Counted from the stretch's first letter, positions 1 through 8,787 are shown. The stretch: 64,000 nucleotides of DNA from an uncultured Eubacterium sp. (GCA_948579355.1 CAPAOV010000003.1:1-64000); one strand, 5' to 3'. The notes: a model not told the origin generated them from the sequence alone. Program-made: numbers and translations.

Positions 1-612
1 CATGATATCTTGCATTTTCTGGCTCAAGCTCTACCGCTTTCCTTGACTCTTTCTCCGCTTCTTCATATTTCTCCATTTCATGCAGGGTAACTCCCAAACT
101 GTCATGATATCTTGCATTTTCTGGCTCAAGCTCTACCGCTTTCCTTGACTCTTTCTCCGCTTCTTCATATTTCTCCATTTCATGCAGGGTAACTCCCAAA
201 CTGTCATGATATCTTGCATTTTCTGGCTCAAGCTCTACCGCTTTCCTTGACTCTTTCTCCGCTTCTTCATATTTCTCCATTCCATGCAGGGTAACTCCCA
301 AGCTGTCATGATAGCTTGCATTTTCTGGCTCAAGCTCTACCGCTTTCCTCTTCTCTTTCTCCGCTTCTTCATATTTCTCCATTTCATGCAGGGTAATTCC
401 CAAGCTGGCATGATAGCTTGCATTTTCCGGCTCAAGCTCTACTGCTTTCCTTGACTCTTTCTCCGCTTCTTGATATTTCTCCATTTCATGTAGGGTAATT
501 CCCAAGCTGGCATGATATCTTGCATCTTCTGGCTCAAGCTCTACCGCTTTCCTTAACTCTTTCTCCGCTTCTTCATATTTCTCCATTTCATGCAGGGTAA
601 CTCCCATAAGAT
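1..612. repeat. 102-bp tandem repeats coding for TPR units
   Basis: Six consecutive units of exactly 102 bp begin at 1, 103, 205, 307, 409 and 511. Each starts with CATGATA on the plus strand, and a degenerate unit follows at 613. The first three units are almost identical at the DNA level, including third codon positions, while those nearer the SIR2 domain have drifted. Each unit encodes one 34-residue TPR on the minus strand. The array continues past the left edge, so the total copy number is unknown. Confidence 0.95.
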
Positions 613-1765
613 AATGATAACGGAAATTTTTTGCATTCAATGTTACCAACTGTTGTTCTATCTCCCACGCCTCTTCATAGTTGCCATTATTATGTAATAC
701 AACAGCCTCTATATATAACCGTTGCTGTTCCGCCTGACTTGTAATCTTCTCGACAATCTGACTAATCTCTCTTTCTTCTATTTTATCTTCTACTTGTTCT
801 TTCTGTTCAAACGCTTTTCCCCCTATGAATACCTCCGTAAATTTATCAATGGAATTGGACAGCATCTGAAAGCGTTCTTCTGCATCATTCAAAAAAGCTT
901 CTTTGGATGGTAGTTTGTAATCAAATGCCTCTCCCATAAAACACATCACTTCATCAAAACCATTATGTTTGATTAAATATCCCCCCGCTTTCTCCAAAAA
1001 ATCCAATATCTTTCCAAAAGCATTGTCCTTTTTATAAATCATCCAATACGGAAACGACCACTCATTATTGAAAAACTTTTCGCTATTTTCAATCAAAAAA
1101 TCCATAAGGCTGTTATCATTACCTGCATATCCGATAAAAACCGGATGATATTCCGCAAAAACCTCTCCTAGTGCCTTTTTCCAATTGTCATGAAGCACCT
1201 CCAACTCATCTGTTCGGTTTTTGGGATCAAGCAAAAGATCCCTATGTATTTTTATGATAGTAGGCCTTGATATCTGCTTGGTAACATAATGGGCTAAAGC
1301 TTCATGGCCTATCACCAAAGGAATTTTTTGCTCATAATAGTTCACGGCATCTTCTGCCAGATGGTCAAAATTAGTGGTTATCACAACATTATGCGGGGTC
1401 TCCGTCAGTAAATGAGAAAGCATGACATATCCGATGCTGGGTCGGGCAGGCTCCATCAATTTTTCCAGATAATTATATCCATCTATCGGCTGCCTGTGAA
1501 AACGTCTTTCATAAAACTTACTGTAAAAACTGCACTTATTCTCTTCCGTTATGTTTAAATCTTCTTTCCACCTTATATGCGCTTCTTCATTTCTTAGCTG
1601 AAGTTCTGCGTCCCATAGTGTAACCAATTCCTGTCCGGATTTGATTCCGGAAGAGAGCGATGCACCTGCCCCAAGCACAAAGCAGAACTTTCTTTTATGA
1701 GGCCCACTTGAAACTTCTTTCATTTCACATATAAATCCCTTTAAACTCAATTCCTCATAACTCAT
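1..1765 (-). CDS. SIR2-like domain protein with C-terminal TPR array (3' end beyond window)
   Basis: This is an open frame from an ATG at 1765 (GGGGAAGG sits a few bases upstream) to the window edge with no stop, about 588 codons. The N-terminal third is SIR2-like. It has a Rossmann motif VLGAGAS at residues 30-36, TTNFDHL near 130, IKIHRD (the usual position of the catalytic His, with Gly replaced by Arg) and FIGYAGNDNSL. These are features of the SIR2_2 family, whose members hydrolyse or bind NAD and include many anti-phage abortive-infection effectors (established for ThsA and DSR proteins). From about residue 345 the protein is TPR repeats of 34 residues with the pattern LHEMEKYEEAEKE.RKAVELEPENA. 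An NAD-consuming defence effector with a TPR sensor is an inference. Its immediate neighbour is a sporulation protease, not a known defence gene. Confidence 0.85.
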   Translation of the reverse strand, partial: MSYEELSLKGFICEMKEVSSGPHKRKFCFVLGAGASLSSGIKSGQELVTLWDAELQLRNEEAHIRWKEDLNITEENKCSFYSKFYERRFHRQPIDGYNYLEKLMEPARPSIGYVMLSHLLTETPHNVVITTNFDHLAEDAVNYYEQKIPLVIGHEALAHYVTKQISRPTIIKIHRDLLLDPKNRTDELEVLHDNWKKALGEVFAEYHPVFIGYAGNDNSLMDFLIENSEKFFNNEWSFPYWMIYKKDNAFGKILDFLEKAGGYLIKHNGFDEVMCFMGEAFDYKLPSKEAFLNDAEERFQMLSNSIDKFTEVFIGGKAFEQKEQVEDKIEEREISQIVEKITSQAEQQRLYIEAVVLHNNGNYEEAWEIEQQLVTLNAKNFRYHYLMGVTLHEMEKYEEAEKELRKAVELEPEDARYHASLGITLHEMEKYQEAEKESRKAVELEPENASYHASLGITLHEMEKYEEAEKEKRKAVELEPENASYHDSLGVTLHGMEKYEEAEKESRKAVELEPENARYHDSLGVTLHEMEKYEEAEKESRKAVELEPENARYHDSLGVTLHEMEKYEEAEKESRKAVELEPENARYH

Positions 1766-1965
1766 TGGTATCCTTCCCCTCACTTCCAATTTCATCTATC
1801 ATTAACCCAAAAATATAGCACTCCTCTTCCATTTTTATTTAACATGGAAGCCAAAGAAATCATTCCTTCTTTTAATTCTCCTGTCGATTTTTTGAATTCC
1901 ATTAATTCCGTTTCCATTCCAATGTTTATACCCACATACCTCCAAACATAGTATATCCCTATTCA

Positions 1966-1998
1966 ACACTTTATTCAACAATATGTTGAATAAAGTGT
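1966..1998. promoter_or_regulatory. perfect 15-bp inverted repeat between the protease and SIR2-TPR genes
   Basis: The left arm ACACTTTATTCAACA (1966-1980) and its exact reverse complement (1984-1998) are separated by 3 bases. An extra half-copy ATTCAACA lies just to the left. There is no T-run after the hairpin on the minus strand, so a simple intrinsic terminator for the protease gene is not well supported. It may be an operator or RNA hairpin upstream of the SIR2-TPR gene, about 200 bp from its start. The rest of 1766-2024 shows nothing else clear. Confidence 0.5.
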
Positions 1999-2024
1999 GC
2001 ATTATGCTCATCTTCCTAAAATTA

Positions 2025-3761
2025 TCAAACTGGCAGACTATCCCTCAGACACAGCGCCCCCCAGCCCACGCTGTCATTCGGATATTCCTCAAACGCCGGC
2101 AGTTGCCGCGCCCCGCGAATGAGAAAGGCTTTTACTTTTTGTCCAAAAAGATAAGGGTCCCGCCCCTCAATAATGCCATACTGCATTAACAGGGCGGCGC
2201 TTCCCGTAACAAACGGGCATGCCATAGACGTTCCCGTGCGGCTCACATAACCGCCTCCGGGAGAACATGACAAAATATCAACCCCCGGCGCAACCAAATC
2301 CGGCTTAACCCATCCACAGCAGACATAACCCCGCCCCGAAAAAGGCGCATAGCTATCGGTGTCGCCATTATAAGCGCCTACTGTAATCGGTCTTGAAGCA
2401 GTGGAGGGAATTGTCAGCGTGCGGTCGGCATCCGAGATAAGAAATCCCGTCTCGCGATTGATACTGCTGCCGCTCGGCATCCACAAATCAATTTGTCCGT
2501 CTACTACCATCTTCGGTATGAATACGATTTTCCAAACACCGCTTCGAATATTAGAGCTTACCCCCTCCGGCAGCAGTTCAAAATAAATTTCCTGCACAAT
2601 GCTATATGGCGCCGGGTCTCCAAAATACCATAATAATTCTGTTCCATCAATTACATAACGGTACATTCCCTGCAAATCCTCTCCGAGAATTATTTCATCG
2701 CCGGACGGGGAAGTCAGGCGTATCTGAAAAGAATCCGTGTATTGTTTCCAAATCTGAATGGCCAGATTATATTCTCCCGGCGCCACGACAAACTCAATTA
2801 AACTGTTCATTCCCATCATCATCTCTACTGCCGCATGTCTGGCGAGATTCCCCTCATTTCCGCTCCCCACGCATATCGTTGTCCGCCCCATATTCGCAAC
2901 CGTATCTAAATACGTCTCAATCAGCGAGGTGCCCGTATGGGAACCATAATTATTTCCATAACTAAGATTGAGCGCTAATGGTTCATTTCTGCGAATGCTC
3001 ATGCGCACGCAAAAATCAATGCCCTGCATTAATTGTGCCGTTTGCGGGAAGCCCTCTGCTGTCGGACTCCCCAATTTTACAACGAGAATATCGGCCTCGT
3101 AGGCGACGCCCCGATTCTCTCCACGGCTCGCCCGTCCGTTTCCGGCCGCAATCCCCGCCACATGCGTGCCGTGCCCGCTTCTATCCTGCGTCGGAGAGCG
3201 GCTTTCATTTTGCAGTATCGTATTAATGTCCTCTTCCGAAAAATACACTCCTCTCTGATATCCTTCCGGAGGAGCCTGCCCGGAACCCTCCTCCGGTGTC
3301 AATGTCTGGTCCCACAGACCAACAATGCGGGTAGTACCATCCTCCTTGCGAAAATCCGGATGGAAAATATCAATACCGCTATCCACAATTCCTACCAGAA
3401 TACCCTGTCCGGTCAGTGAATACGGTGGACGCTGTACCGGCGGTATGCAGGAAACAAGCTTTCCTTCATAGACCGCAAAAGAAAGAGCCTTTGGTTTCTC
3501 AATAAACTCTACCAACGGCTCCTCGGACAATTGTAATAATTGTTCTCTTGTAACTTCCGCTATGGCAAAACCACCGAGCAAATCCACCCAGTTTTCATAG
3601 CGCTCTGCCAAATTCCCCATCTCTCCGGAATAACGCAGGATAATTTCCCATTTTGCATCCTGCGTATCATAACCAACCTGAAGATTTTCGCTCTTCTCCC
3701 TTGTCTGCTCGTCTACATCTAAGGATAACTCCAACAGGTTTTCTATTTTCTGGTCTGCCAT
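2025..3761 (-). CDS. S8 family subtilisin-like serine protease, Csp-like (spore germination protease family)
   Basis: This is a 578-residue protease with a full catalytic triad: Asp127 in VGIVDSGID, His197 in SGHGTHVAGIAAG and Ser512 in GTSMACPFVTG, plus an oxyanion Asn in GSGNEGN. An N-terminal prodomain-like part (about residues 35-95, ending in VEFIEKP) and a jelly-roll-like insertion between the His and Ser regions match the CspB-type subtilases of Clostridia. Those proteases activate the cortex hydrolase SleC at germination (established for Clostridium). There is no classical signal peptide. The ATG follows AGAGG and lies 1 bp after the sigK stop, so both are probably made in the sporulating mother cell. 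Assignment to a precise Csp paralogue is uncertain. Confidence 0.85.
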   Translation of the reverse strand: MADQKIENLLELSLDVDEQTREKSENLQVGYDTQDAKWEIILRYSGEMGNLAERYENWVDLLGGFAIAEVTREQLLQLSEEPLVEFIEKPKALSFAVYEGKLVSCIPPVQRPPYSLTGQGILVGIVDSGIDIFHPDFRKEDGTTRIVGLWDQTLTPEEGSGQAPPEGYQRGVYFSEEDINTILQNESRSPTQDRSGHGTHVAGIAAGNGRASRGENRGVAYEADILVVKLGSPTAEGFPQTAQLMQGIDFCVRMSIRRNEPLALNLSYGNNYGSHTGTSLIETYLDTVANMGRTTICVGSGNEGNLARHAAVEMMMGMNSLIEFVVAPGEYNLAIQIWKQYTDSFQIRLTSPSGDEIILGEDLQGMYRYVIDGTELLWYFGDPAPYSIVQEIYFELLPEGVSSNIRSGVWKIVFIPKMVVDGQIDLWMPSGSSINRETGFLISDADRTLTIPSTASRPITVGAYNGDTDSYAPFSGRGYVCCGWVKPDLVAPGVDILSCSPGGGYVSRTGTSMACPFVTGSAALLMQYGIIEGRDPYLFGQKVKAFLIRGARQLPAFEEYPNDSVGWGALCLRDSLPV

Positions 3762-3762
3762 A

Positions 3763-4419
3763 CTAACATCCTCTTACTTTCTCATACGCCCGACGCAGTT
3801 TCTGCAATGCTTTCTTTTCGATTCGACTCACATAACTGCGAGAGATTCCAAGCTGTCTGGCGATTTCCCGCTGCGTCACTTCCGGATGCTCCGGAATACG
3901 CGGCCGCTCGGGCACTCCATAGCGGAGACGAATAATCAGCTTTTCTCTCTCGGTCAGATTTTCTTCAATCAATCCATACAGTTTTGAAATATTCTCTTCC
4001 TTTTCCATCCGCTCCGGAATATCCTCATCCACACTTTCCAGAATATCAAGAAAACTCAACGAATTTCCCTCTCCGTCATCCCCGCCGATTGGCTCATAGA
4101 GAAAGACTTCTTTCGACTGTTTCTTGTCACTGCGAAACGTCATCAGGAGTTCATTGTCAATACACCGCGAAGCATAGGTGGCGAGACGAACACCTTTCCC
4201 CTGACGGTATGTGTCCACTGCCTTTATGAGTCCTATCGTTCCAATCGAAATCAAGTCATCTACGCTATGGTCGGTATTACTATATTTTTTTACAAGATAG
4301 GCAACGAGACGTAAGTTATGCTCAATTAAAATAGTCCTTGCCTCCCTGTCTCCCTGCTCCCATCTCTTGATATACTCATTCTCTTCCTCGACACTCAAAG
4401 GTTGTGGAAATGCCTGCAT
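3763..4419 (-). CDS. sigK: RNA polymerase sporulation sigma factor SigK, lacking a pro-sequence
   Basis: This 218-residue sigma-70 family factor has region 2 (LIEHNLRLVAYLVKKY, DDLISIGTIGLIKAVDTY, RLATYASRCIDNE) and region 4 HTH (TQREIARQLGISRSYVSRIEKKAL). It directs late mother-cell transcription in sporulation. Bacillus pro-sigma-K carries about 20 extra N-terminal residues before NAFPQPLS. Here the protein begins MQAFPQPLS, right at the mature N terminus. GGAGG precedes the ATG, and an in-frame TGA lies 10 codons upstream, so no pro-peptide can be encoded. The gene is uninterrupted, with no skin element. It is the first gene of a pair with the Csp-like protease. A pro-less SigK is known in Clostridioides difficile. 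Confidence 0.93.
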   Translation of the reverse strand: MQAFPQPLSVEEENEYIKRWEQGDREARTILIEHNLRLVAYLVKKYSNTDHSVDDLISIGTIGLIKAVDTYRQGKGVRLATYASRCIDNELLMTFRSDKKQSKEVFLYEPIGGDDGEGNSLSFLDILESVDEDIPERMEKEENISKLYGLIEENLTEREKLIIRLRYGVPERPRIPEHPEVTQREIARQLGISRSYVSRIEKKALQKLRRAYEKVRGC

Positions 4420-4448
4420 ACAGACCTCCGTCAGAACTACATTACTTC

Positions 4449-4456
4449 ATTCTATG
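4449..4456 (-). promoter_or_regulatory. possible sigma-E-type -10 element upstream of sigK
   Basis: On the minus strand CATAGAAT lies about 30 bp before the sigK ATG and resembles the sigma-E/sigma-K -10 consensus CATA...T. The -35 region is only weakly matched. Expression of sigK from a sigma-E promoter is established in Bacillus. The assignment here is by motif alone. Confidence 0.3.
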
Positions 4457-4498
4457 ACTTTTTTTGTCCATTAGTGCCTGACTACCTGCAAGAAATAT

Positions 4499-4528
4499 TT
4501 GAAATCATCTACCGGTTTGTGATAAGAT
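4499..4528 (+). promoter_or_regulatory. possible sigma-A promoter for the DUF4317 gene
   Basis: TTGAAA (4499-4504) and TAAGAT (4523-4528) are spaced 18 bp apart in the divergent region before the gene starting at 4578. Confidence 0.35.
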
Positions 4529-4577
4529 AACTATACTTTGTGAATCTACGCATTGATAATGAAATGGAGGAACAGAC

Positions 4578-5711
4578 ATGAATAAAAAAGAAATTGCAGA
4601 AATTAAGAAGCGTTTTACGAAAACCAAATGCACCGTAACCCGTATTTGCGGATGTTATGTCGACGCGGAAAAACAGAAACGGATGACACTAAAAGAAGCA
4701 TTTGCCGGACTTCCGGAAGAAGAAATGTTTAAATACATAGATATTTTTCGAAAAACCCTTTCCGGCTCGATTGGAAAGACATTGATGAATATGGAATTTC
4801 CGACAGAAGAAGAGACAGCGGAAGACGGAAAACAGCGGTTTCTTATGCAATTGCTGGAGAGCAAACTCGCAGACGAACAGCTTCTCAATCAGTTTTACGA
4901 CACAATTATTGAGAACTACAATTATCCAGAAAATTATTTCATTATTCTCATTCACGACGCCTATGATATTCCTAAAATTACAACTGATGGCATCGAAAAT
5001 TTCGACGCCTCCGAGTATGTATACGATTATATACTGTGCAGCATATGTCCGGTAAAATTAACAAAACCGGGATTGTGTTATAATACCGAGACCAACCATA
5101 TTCAGGACCGAATACGCGACTGGCTCGTACAGCCTCCGGAACTCGGCTTTCTGTTTCCGGCTTTCAATGACCGCAATATGGATATCCACAGCCTCCTGTA
5201 CTACTCTAAAAATTCAGACGATTTAGATTTGGCAATAACGGAAAATGTCCTCGGCTGCCGCCTGCCTCTGCCGCCAAAGAGCCAGAAAGAAACCTTTAAC
5301 GCTATTGTGGAGGAAGCGCTTGGTCTGGAGTGTGATTATGATATCGTAAAATCCATCCACGAAAACTTGAATCAGATGGTGGAAGAAAATAAAGAGAATC
5401 CGGAACCTCTTGCTTTAGACCGAACCGATATCGGGAAACTTCTGGAAAAGAGCGGTGTGGAAGAAGAACAACTTGCCGTGTTTGAGACGCGCTATGACGA
5501 GACGGTAGGAGAAAAAGAACATTTAATGGCGAATAACATTTCCAATACGCGCAAATTTGAAGTGCGGACGCCGGATGTAACCGTGCAGGTGAATCCGGAG
5601 AGAACCGATTTAATTGAGACAAAAGTAATCGACGGCGTACCATGTCTTGTAATTGAAATCAATGACTTAGTAGAAGTAAACGGCATTCAGATTGTATCGG
5701 ATTTAACCTGA
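4578..5711 (+). CDS. DUF4317 family protein
   Basis: This 377-residue cytoplasmic protein starts at an ATG after ATGGAGGAACAG. The N terminus MNKKEIAEIKKRFTK and the motif ICGCYVD are typical of DUF4317, a family common in Lachnospiraceae and Ruminococcaceae with no established function. It has no signal peptide or membrane segment and contains many acidic residues. It is a single gene, divergent from sigK and closed by its own terminator. Confidence 0.85.
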   Translation: MNKKEIAEIKKRFTKTKCTVTRICGCYVDAEKQKRMTLKEAFAGLPEEEMFKYIDIFRKTLSGSIGKTLMNMEFPTEEETAEDGKQRFLMQLLESKLADEQLLNQFYDTIIENYNYPENYFIILIHDAYDIPKITTDGIENFDASEYVYDYILCSICPVKLTKPGLCYNTETNHIQDRIRDWLVQPPELGFLFPAFNDRNMDIHSLLYYSKNSDDLDLAITENVLGCRLPLPPKSQKETFNAIVEEALGLECDYDIVKSIHENLNQMVEENKENPEPLALDRTDIGKLLEKSGVEEEQLAVFETRYDETVGEKEHLMANNISNTRKFEVRTPDVTVQVNPERTDLIETKVIDGVPCLVIEINDLVEVNGIQIVSDLT

Positions 5712-5749
5712 CAATGGCAAGACGAAATAAAAAAAATAGCATACGCACG

Positions 5750-5787
5750 AAAAGCGCTGTTTCCGAAATCAGAAAGCAGCGCTTTTT
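5750..5787. terminator. intrinsic terminator, probably bidirectional
   Basis: A stem of AAAAGCGCTG with TTTC pairs with GAAAG and CAGCGCTTTT, followed by a T-run on the plus strand. It lies between two convergent genes, and the complementary A-run on the other side can serve the flavoprotein gene on the minus strand. Confidence 0.85.
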
Positions 5788-5821
5788 TCAGCGTAATACA
5801 TCCACTTGATTTTTCACACGG

Positions 5822-6985
5822 TTATTGTAATAATTCCTGTGCAAGTATTTCCATCTGTGCAACGTCGTCCTCTTTCATCGTTGACTTAATCGTTACCATA
5901 TGCTCGCACAGCGTCATATTTTTCATTCCCTCTACGATTTCACGCATCTTCCTGTTTGCCATCGGGCCCCAGCTTCCATTCTCCAAAAAGGCAACTTTCT
6001 TATTTTGAAAGTTCTTATGGCCAAGCCGATACAGAAAATCCTGCATCGGAGAGAACAAACCGCCGTCATAGGTAGCGCAGGCAAGTACTATTTTATCATA
6101 GCGGAACGCATCCTCCACAGCCTCTGCCATATCCTCGCGGGATAAATCACTGACAACTACTTTGGCAGCTCCTTTCGCAGTCAGTATCTCACCAAGTTTC
6201 TCTGCTGCCTTTCCGGTATTGCCGTGAATCGAAGCATACGCCACAAACACACCGTCGTCCTCCGCCTCATAGCTCGTCCATGTCTTGTATTTGCCTATGT
6301 AATACGATAAGTTTTCCTGTAAAATCGGGCCATGTAACGGACAAATCTTCTCTATATCAAGTCCGGCCGCCTTTTTCAACAGCGCAGCCGCCTGCACGCC
6401 GTATTTGCCGACAATATTGAAATAGTAGCGACGAGCTTCACACGCCCAATCTTCTTCCGTGTCCAGTGTGCCGAATTTACCAAAAGCATCGGCAGAAAAC
6501 AAAACCTTTTCTGTCGTTTCATACTCTACCATAACTTCCGGCCAATGAACCATCGGAGCCATCATAAAAGTGAGGGTATGCTTTCCCAAATCAAGAGTAT
6601 CCCCCTCGGCCACTTCTACTTTTTTTCCCTCCAAATCCAACTCCATAAACTGAGGGAGCATGGCAAACACTTTGGCATTACTAACGAGTTTCATCTGTGG
6701 ATATTTCGCCATCACATCGGCAATACTGCCGCTGTGGTCTGGCTCCATATGTGATACGATAAGATAATCCGGCAAACGGCCATCCAATTCCGTCTCAATA
6801 TTAGAAAGCCATTCATCCGTTTTACGGCCATCTACCGAATCCATCAGGGCAACTTTTTCGTCCATAATCAAATACGAATTATATGACACCCCATTGGGAA
6901 CGATAAACTGACTTTCAAATAAATCAATGTCTTTGTCATCCACGCCAACATAACGAATGGCATCGGAAATTGTAACTTTACTCAT
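5822..6985 (-). CDS. FprA-type flavodiiron protein (A-type flavoprotein)
   Basis: This 387-residue protein has an N-terminal metallo-beta-lactamase-like diiron domain with SHMEPDH (His79, Glu81, Asp83, His84), further ligands in MVHWPE, SADAFGKFG and CPLHGP, and a C-terminal flavodoxin domain from about residue 250 (VAYASIHGNTGKAA). Such proteins reduce O2 to water and/or NO to N2O in the cytoplasm of anaerobes (established). The ATG is preceded by GAAGGAGGAAAAAAGAC. It lacks a fused rubredoxin, so a separate electron donor is expected. It stands alone between a terminator and the GH27 gene. Confidence 0.93.
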   Translation of the reverse strand: MSKVTISDAIRYVGVDDKDIDLFESQFIVPNGVSYNSYLIMDEKVALMDSVDGRKTDEWLSNIETELDGRLPDYLIVSHMEPDHSGSIADVMAKYPQMKLVSNAKVFAMLPQFMELDLEGKKVEVAEGDTLDLGKHTLTFMMAPMVHWPEVMVEYETTEKVLFSADAFGKFGTLDTEEDWACEARRYYFNIVGKYGVQAAALLKKAAGLDIEKICPLHGPILQENLSYYIGKYKTWTSYEAEDDGVFVAYASIHGNTGKAAEKLGEILTAKGAAKVVVSDLSREDMAEAVEDAFRYDKIVLACATYDGGLFSPMQDFLYRLGHKNFQNKKVAFLENGSWGPMANRKMREIVEGMKNMTLCEHMVTIKSTMKEDDVAQMEILAQELLQ

Positions 6986-7055
6986 GTCTTTTTTCCTCCT
7001 TCGAAATGAAAATACATAAGTTCAGTATACAATTTAGCAATGCCAAAATCAAGAA

Positions 7056-8303
7056 TTATTCTTCAACAAGAAAACAATCGTGTGAATCAATTGTCTGCTC
7101 TTCCGTAAAATCAATCTTTTCGTCCGTCCATAAATTATATCCAGATGCACCGTCGGCATACTGCGATGGTGTCACGGCAATACACGTATCCGCAATATTG
7201 AAAATAGCGGTATACTTCTTATCATCATACCGGCCGACTGCTTTCCATACAATCATTTTGTCATTCCGGAACACCTCTTTTGCATGGGAAGAGTTCTCTA
7301 ACAGATAGAGCACACGCTGATTCGTAATCAGTGACAGCGTCCAATCATCCAGTTCCGGCAATTCCGCACCTAACATCATCGGCGAACGGAATATACTCCA
7401 CAGCGTCATCATCGTGCGCTGTTCCACTTTTGTAAAATTGGTCTGCCGTTCATCTCCAAACCCCTTGCCAATCCGTCCGAGCGGAAGCATATCACAGTCC
7501 GGGTAACCGCCATCCCTCACCGAATCCTGCCAATTGCGGCAGCGGTCGAACATATCGCGCAGAGACTTCCAGTTATCCCAAAAATCATCCGTAATACGCC
7601 ACATATTCGCATTTTCGTGATAATACTCCGCCAGTTCTAAGATTGCCGGACCGGGAGACAGACTGAGAACAATATCACGCCCACACTTTGCAATAGCCCG
7701 ATGAAGCATGGCAATCTCCTCTTTTGCCGTATCGGCGTCTAAGCGGCAAATATCATCACATTTAATAAAATCTACACCCCACTCCGCATAGAGATTCATT
7801 AGAGAGTCGTAATATTCCTGCGCCCCCGGCGCGTCCGGAAGAATACCGTACATATCCGGATTCCAATAACAAATATTATTGGCTGCGGCAATTTGGTTCG
7901 CCGTATATTCCGTTCCCAAAATCTTGCCGTGATGATGCGCTGCAATACGTGGTATGCCACGCATGATATGAATACCAAACTTTAACCCTCTGTCATGTAT
8001 GTACTGTGCAAGCGGCGCAAAACCCTTTCCACCGGCGGAAGAGGGAAAGCGCTGCGGACAGGGAAGTAAACGGGAATACTCATCCATTTCCACATCCCAG
8101 AAAGGAATATATTGATGTTTATTTCGCTGTGTACCGGCATCATACGCATACCATTGGATATCAACTACAATATATTCCCATCCATATTCTTTTAAATGTT
8201 CTGCCATGTAGTCGGCATTTGCTTTCACCTGCTGCTCATTCACGGTAGTATCATAATAATCATAACTATTCCACCCCATCGGTGGTTTTTTCCATGTCAG
8301 CAT
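7056..8303 (-). CDS. GH27-family glycoside hydrolase (alpha-galactosidase-like)
   Basis: This protein has 415 residues from the ATG at 8303, which follows AAGAGG. A longer in-frame extension to 8420 would run into the Rrf2 gene and is rejected. It has the GH27 N-terminal signature PPMGWNSYDYY, the strand WEYIVVDIQWY, the probable nucleophile in VDFIKCDD and the probable acid/base Asp in WRITDDFWDNW. There is no signal peptide, so it would act on oligosaccharides inside the cell. GH27 members cleave alpha-galactosides or alpha-N-acetylgalactosaminides. The exact substrate cannot be told. It is encoded 49 bp downstream of the Rrf2 gene and may be co-transcribed with it. Confidence 0.85.
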   Translation of the reverse strand: MLTWKKPPMGWNSYDYYDTTVNEQQVKANADYMAEHLKEYGWEYIVVDIQWYAYDAGTQRNKHQYIPFWDVEMDEYSRLLPCPQRFPSSAGGKGFAPLAQYIHDRGLKFGIHIMRGIPRIAAHHHGKILGTEYTANQIAAANNICYWNPDMYGILPDAPGAQEYYDSLMNLYAEWGVDFIKCDDICRLDADTAKEEIAMLHRAIAKCGRDIVLSLSPGPAILELAEYYHENANMWRITDDFWDNWKSLRDMFDRCRNWQDSVRDGGYPDCDMLPLGRIGKGFGDERQTNFTKVEQRTMMTLWSIFRSPMMLGAELPELDDWTLSLITNQRVLYLLENSSHAKEVFRNDKMIVWKAVGRYDDKKYTAIFNIADTCIAVTPSQYADGASGYNLWTDEKIDFTEEQTIDSHDCFLVEE

Positions 8304-8352
8304 ATTTATCCTCTTTTCCTTTTTATAGACATATCCCGGTTTCCGGCATATA

Positions 8353-8787
8353 TCAAATGTTATAACTGCCGCCTCCCGCCATCTGCCAGTCGACCAAATC
8401 GGCAAGAGTAATGTTATCAATCACTTCACTAATCGCCTCATTCAACCGCTTCCACACAATTGAAGTCGCACAATTTTCCATGCGGTCGCAGGCAATAATT
8501 TCCTCGTCCACACAATCGACAGGAGCCATACTCCCCTCTGTCAAGCGCAAAATCATCCCAACCGTATAATCTTCCGGCTTCTTTGTGAGAAGATAGCCGC
8601 CCTGAGGCCCGCGGATACTACGCACAAAACGCGCCTTATTTAATATCGAAATAATTTGCTCCAAATATTTATCTGAAATTCCCTGCCGGCAGGCAATCTC
8701 CTTGATTCGAATCGGCTTTTCCGTATCATTTAGCGCCAAGTCCAGCATAAGACGCAATGCATACCGTCCCTTTGTAGAAATCTTCAC
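8353..8787 (-). CDS. Rrf2 family transcriptional regulator (IscR-like)
   Basis: This 144-residue protein has a winged HTH (MKISTKGRYALRLMLDLA, QGISDKYLEQIISIL, RGPQGGYLL). Three cysteines in the pattern C-x7-C-x5-C lie after TEGSMAPVDC, where IscR-type regulators bind an Fe-S cluster. The start codon is GTG with AGGAGAG 9 bases before it. Rrf2 proteins usually sense Fe-S status, NO or cysteine. The target here is not evident. A separate promoter lies upstream. Confidence 0.88.
   Translation of the reverse strand: MKISTKGRYALRLMLDLALNDTEKPIRIKEIACRQGISDKYLEQIISILNKARFVRSIRGPQGGYLLTKKPEDYTVGMILRLTEGSMAPVDCVDEEIIACDRMENCATSIVWKRLNEAISEVIDNITLADLVDWQMAGGGSYNI

Noticed and set aside
1..612. CRISPR-like appearance of regular repeats
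   Set aside because: The 102-bp period has no unique spacers and the repeats read as a continuous TPR-coding frame.
7056..8420. Longer GH27 reading frame overlapping the Rrf2 gene
   Set aside because: The extra 39 residues are unlike GH27, and a good ribosome site favours the start at 8303.
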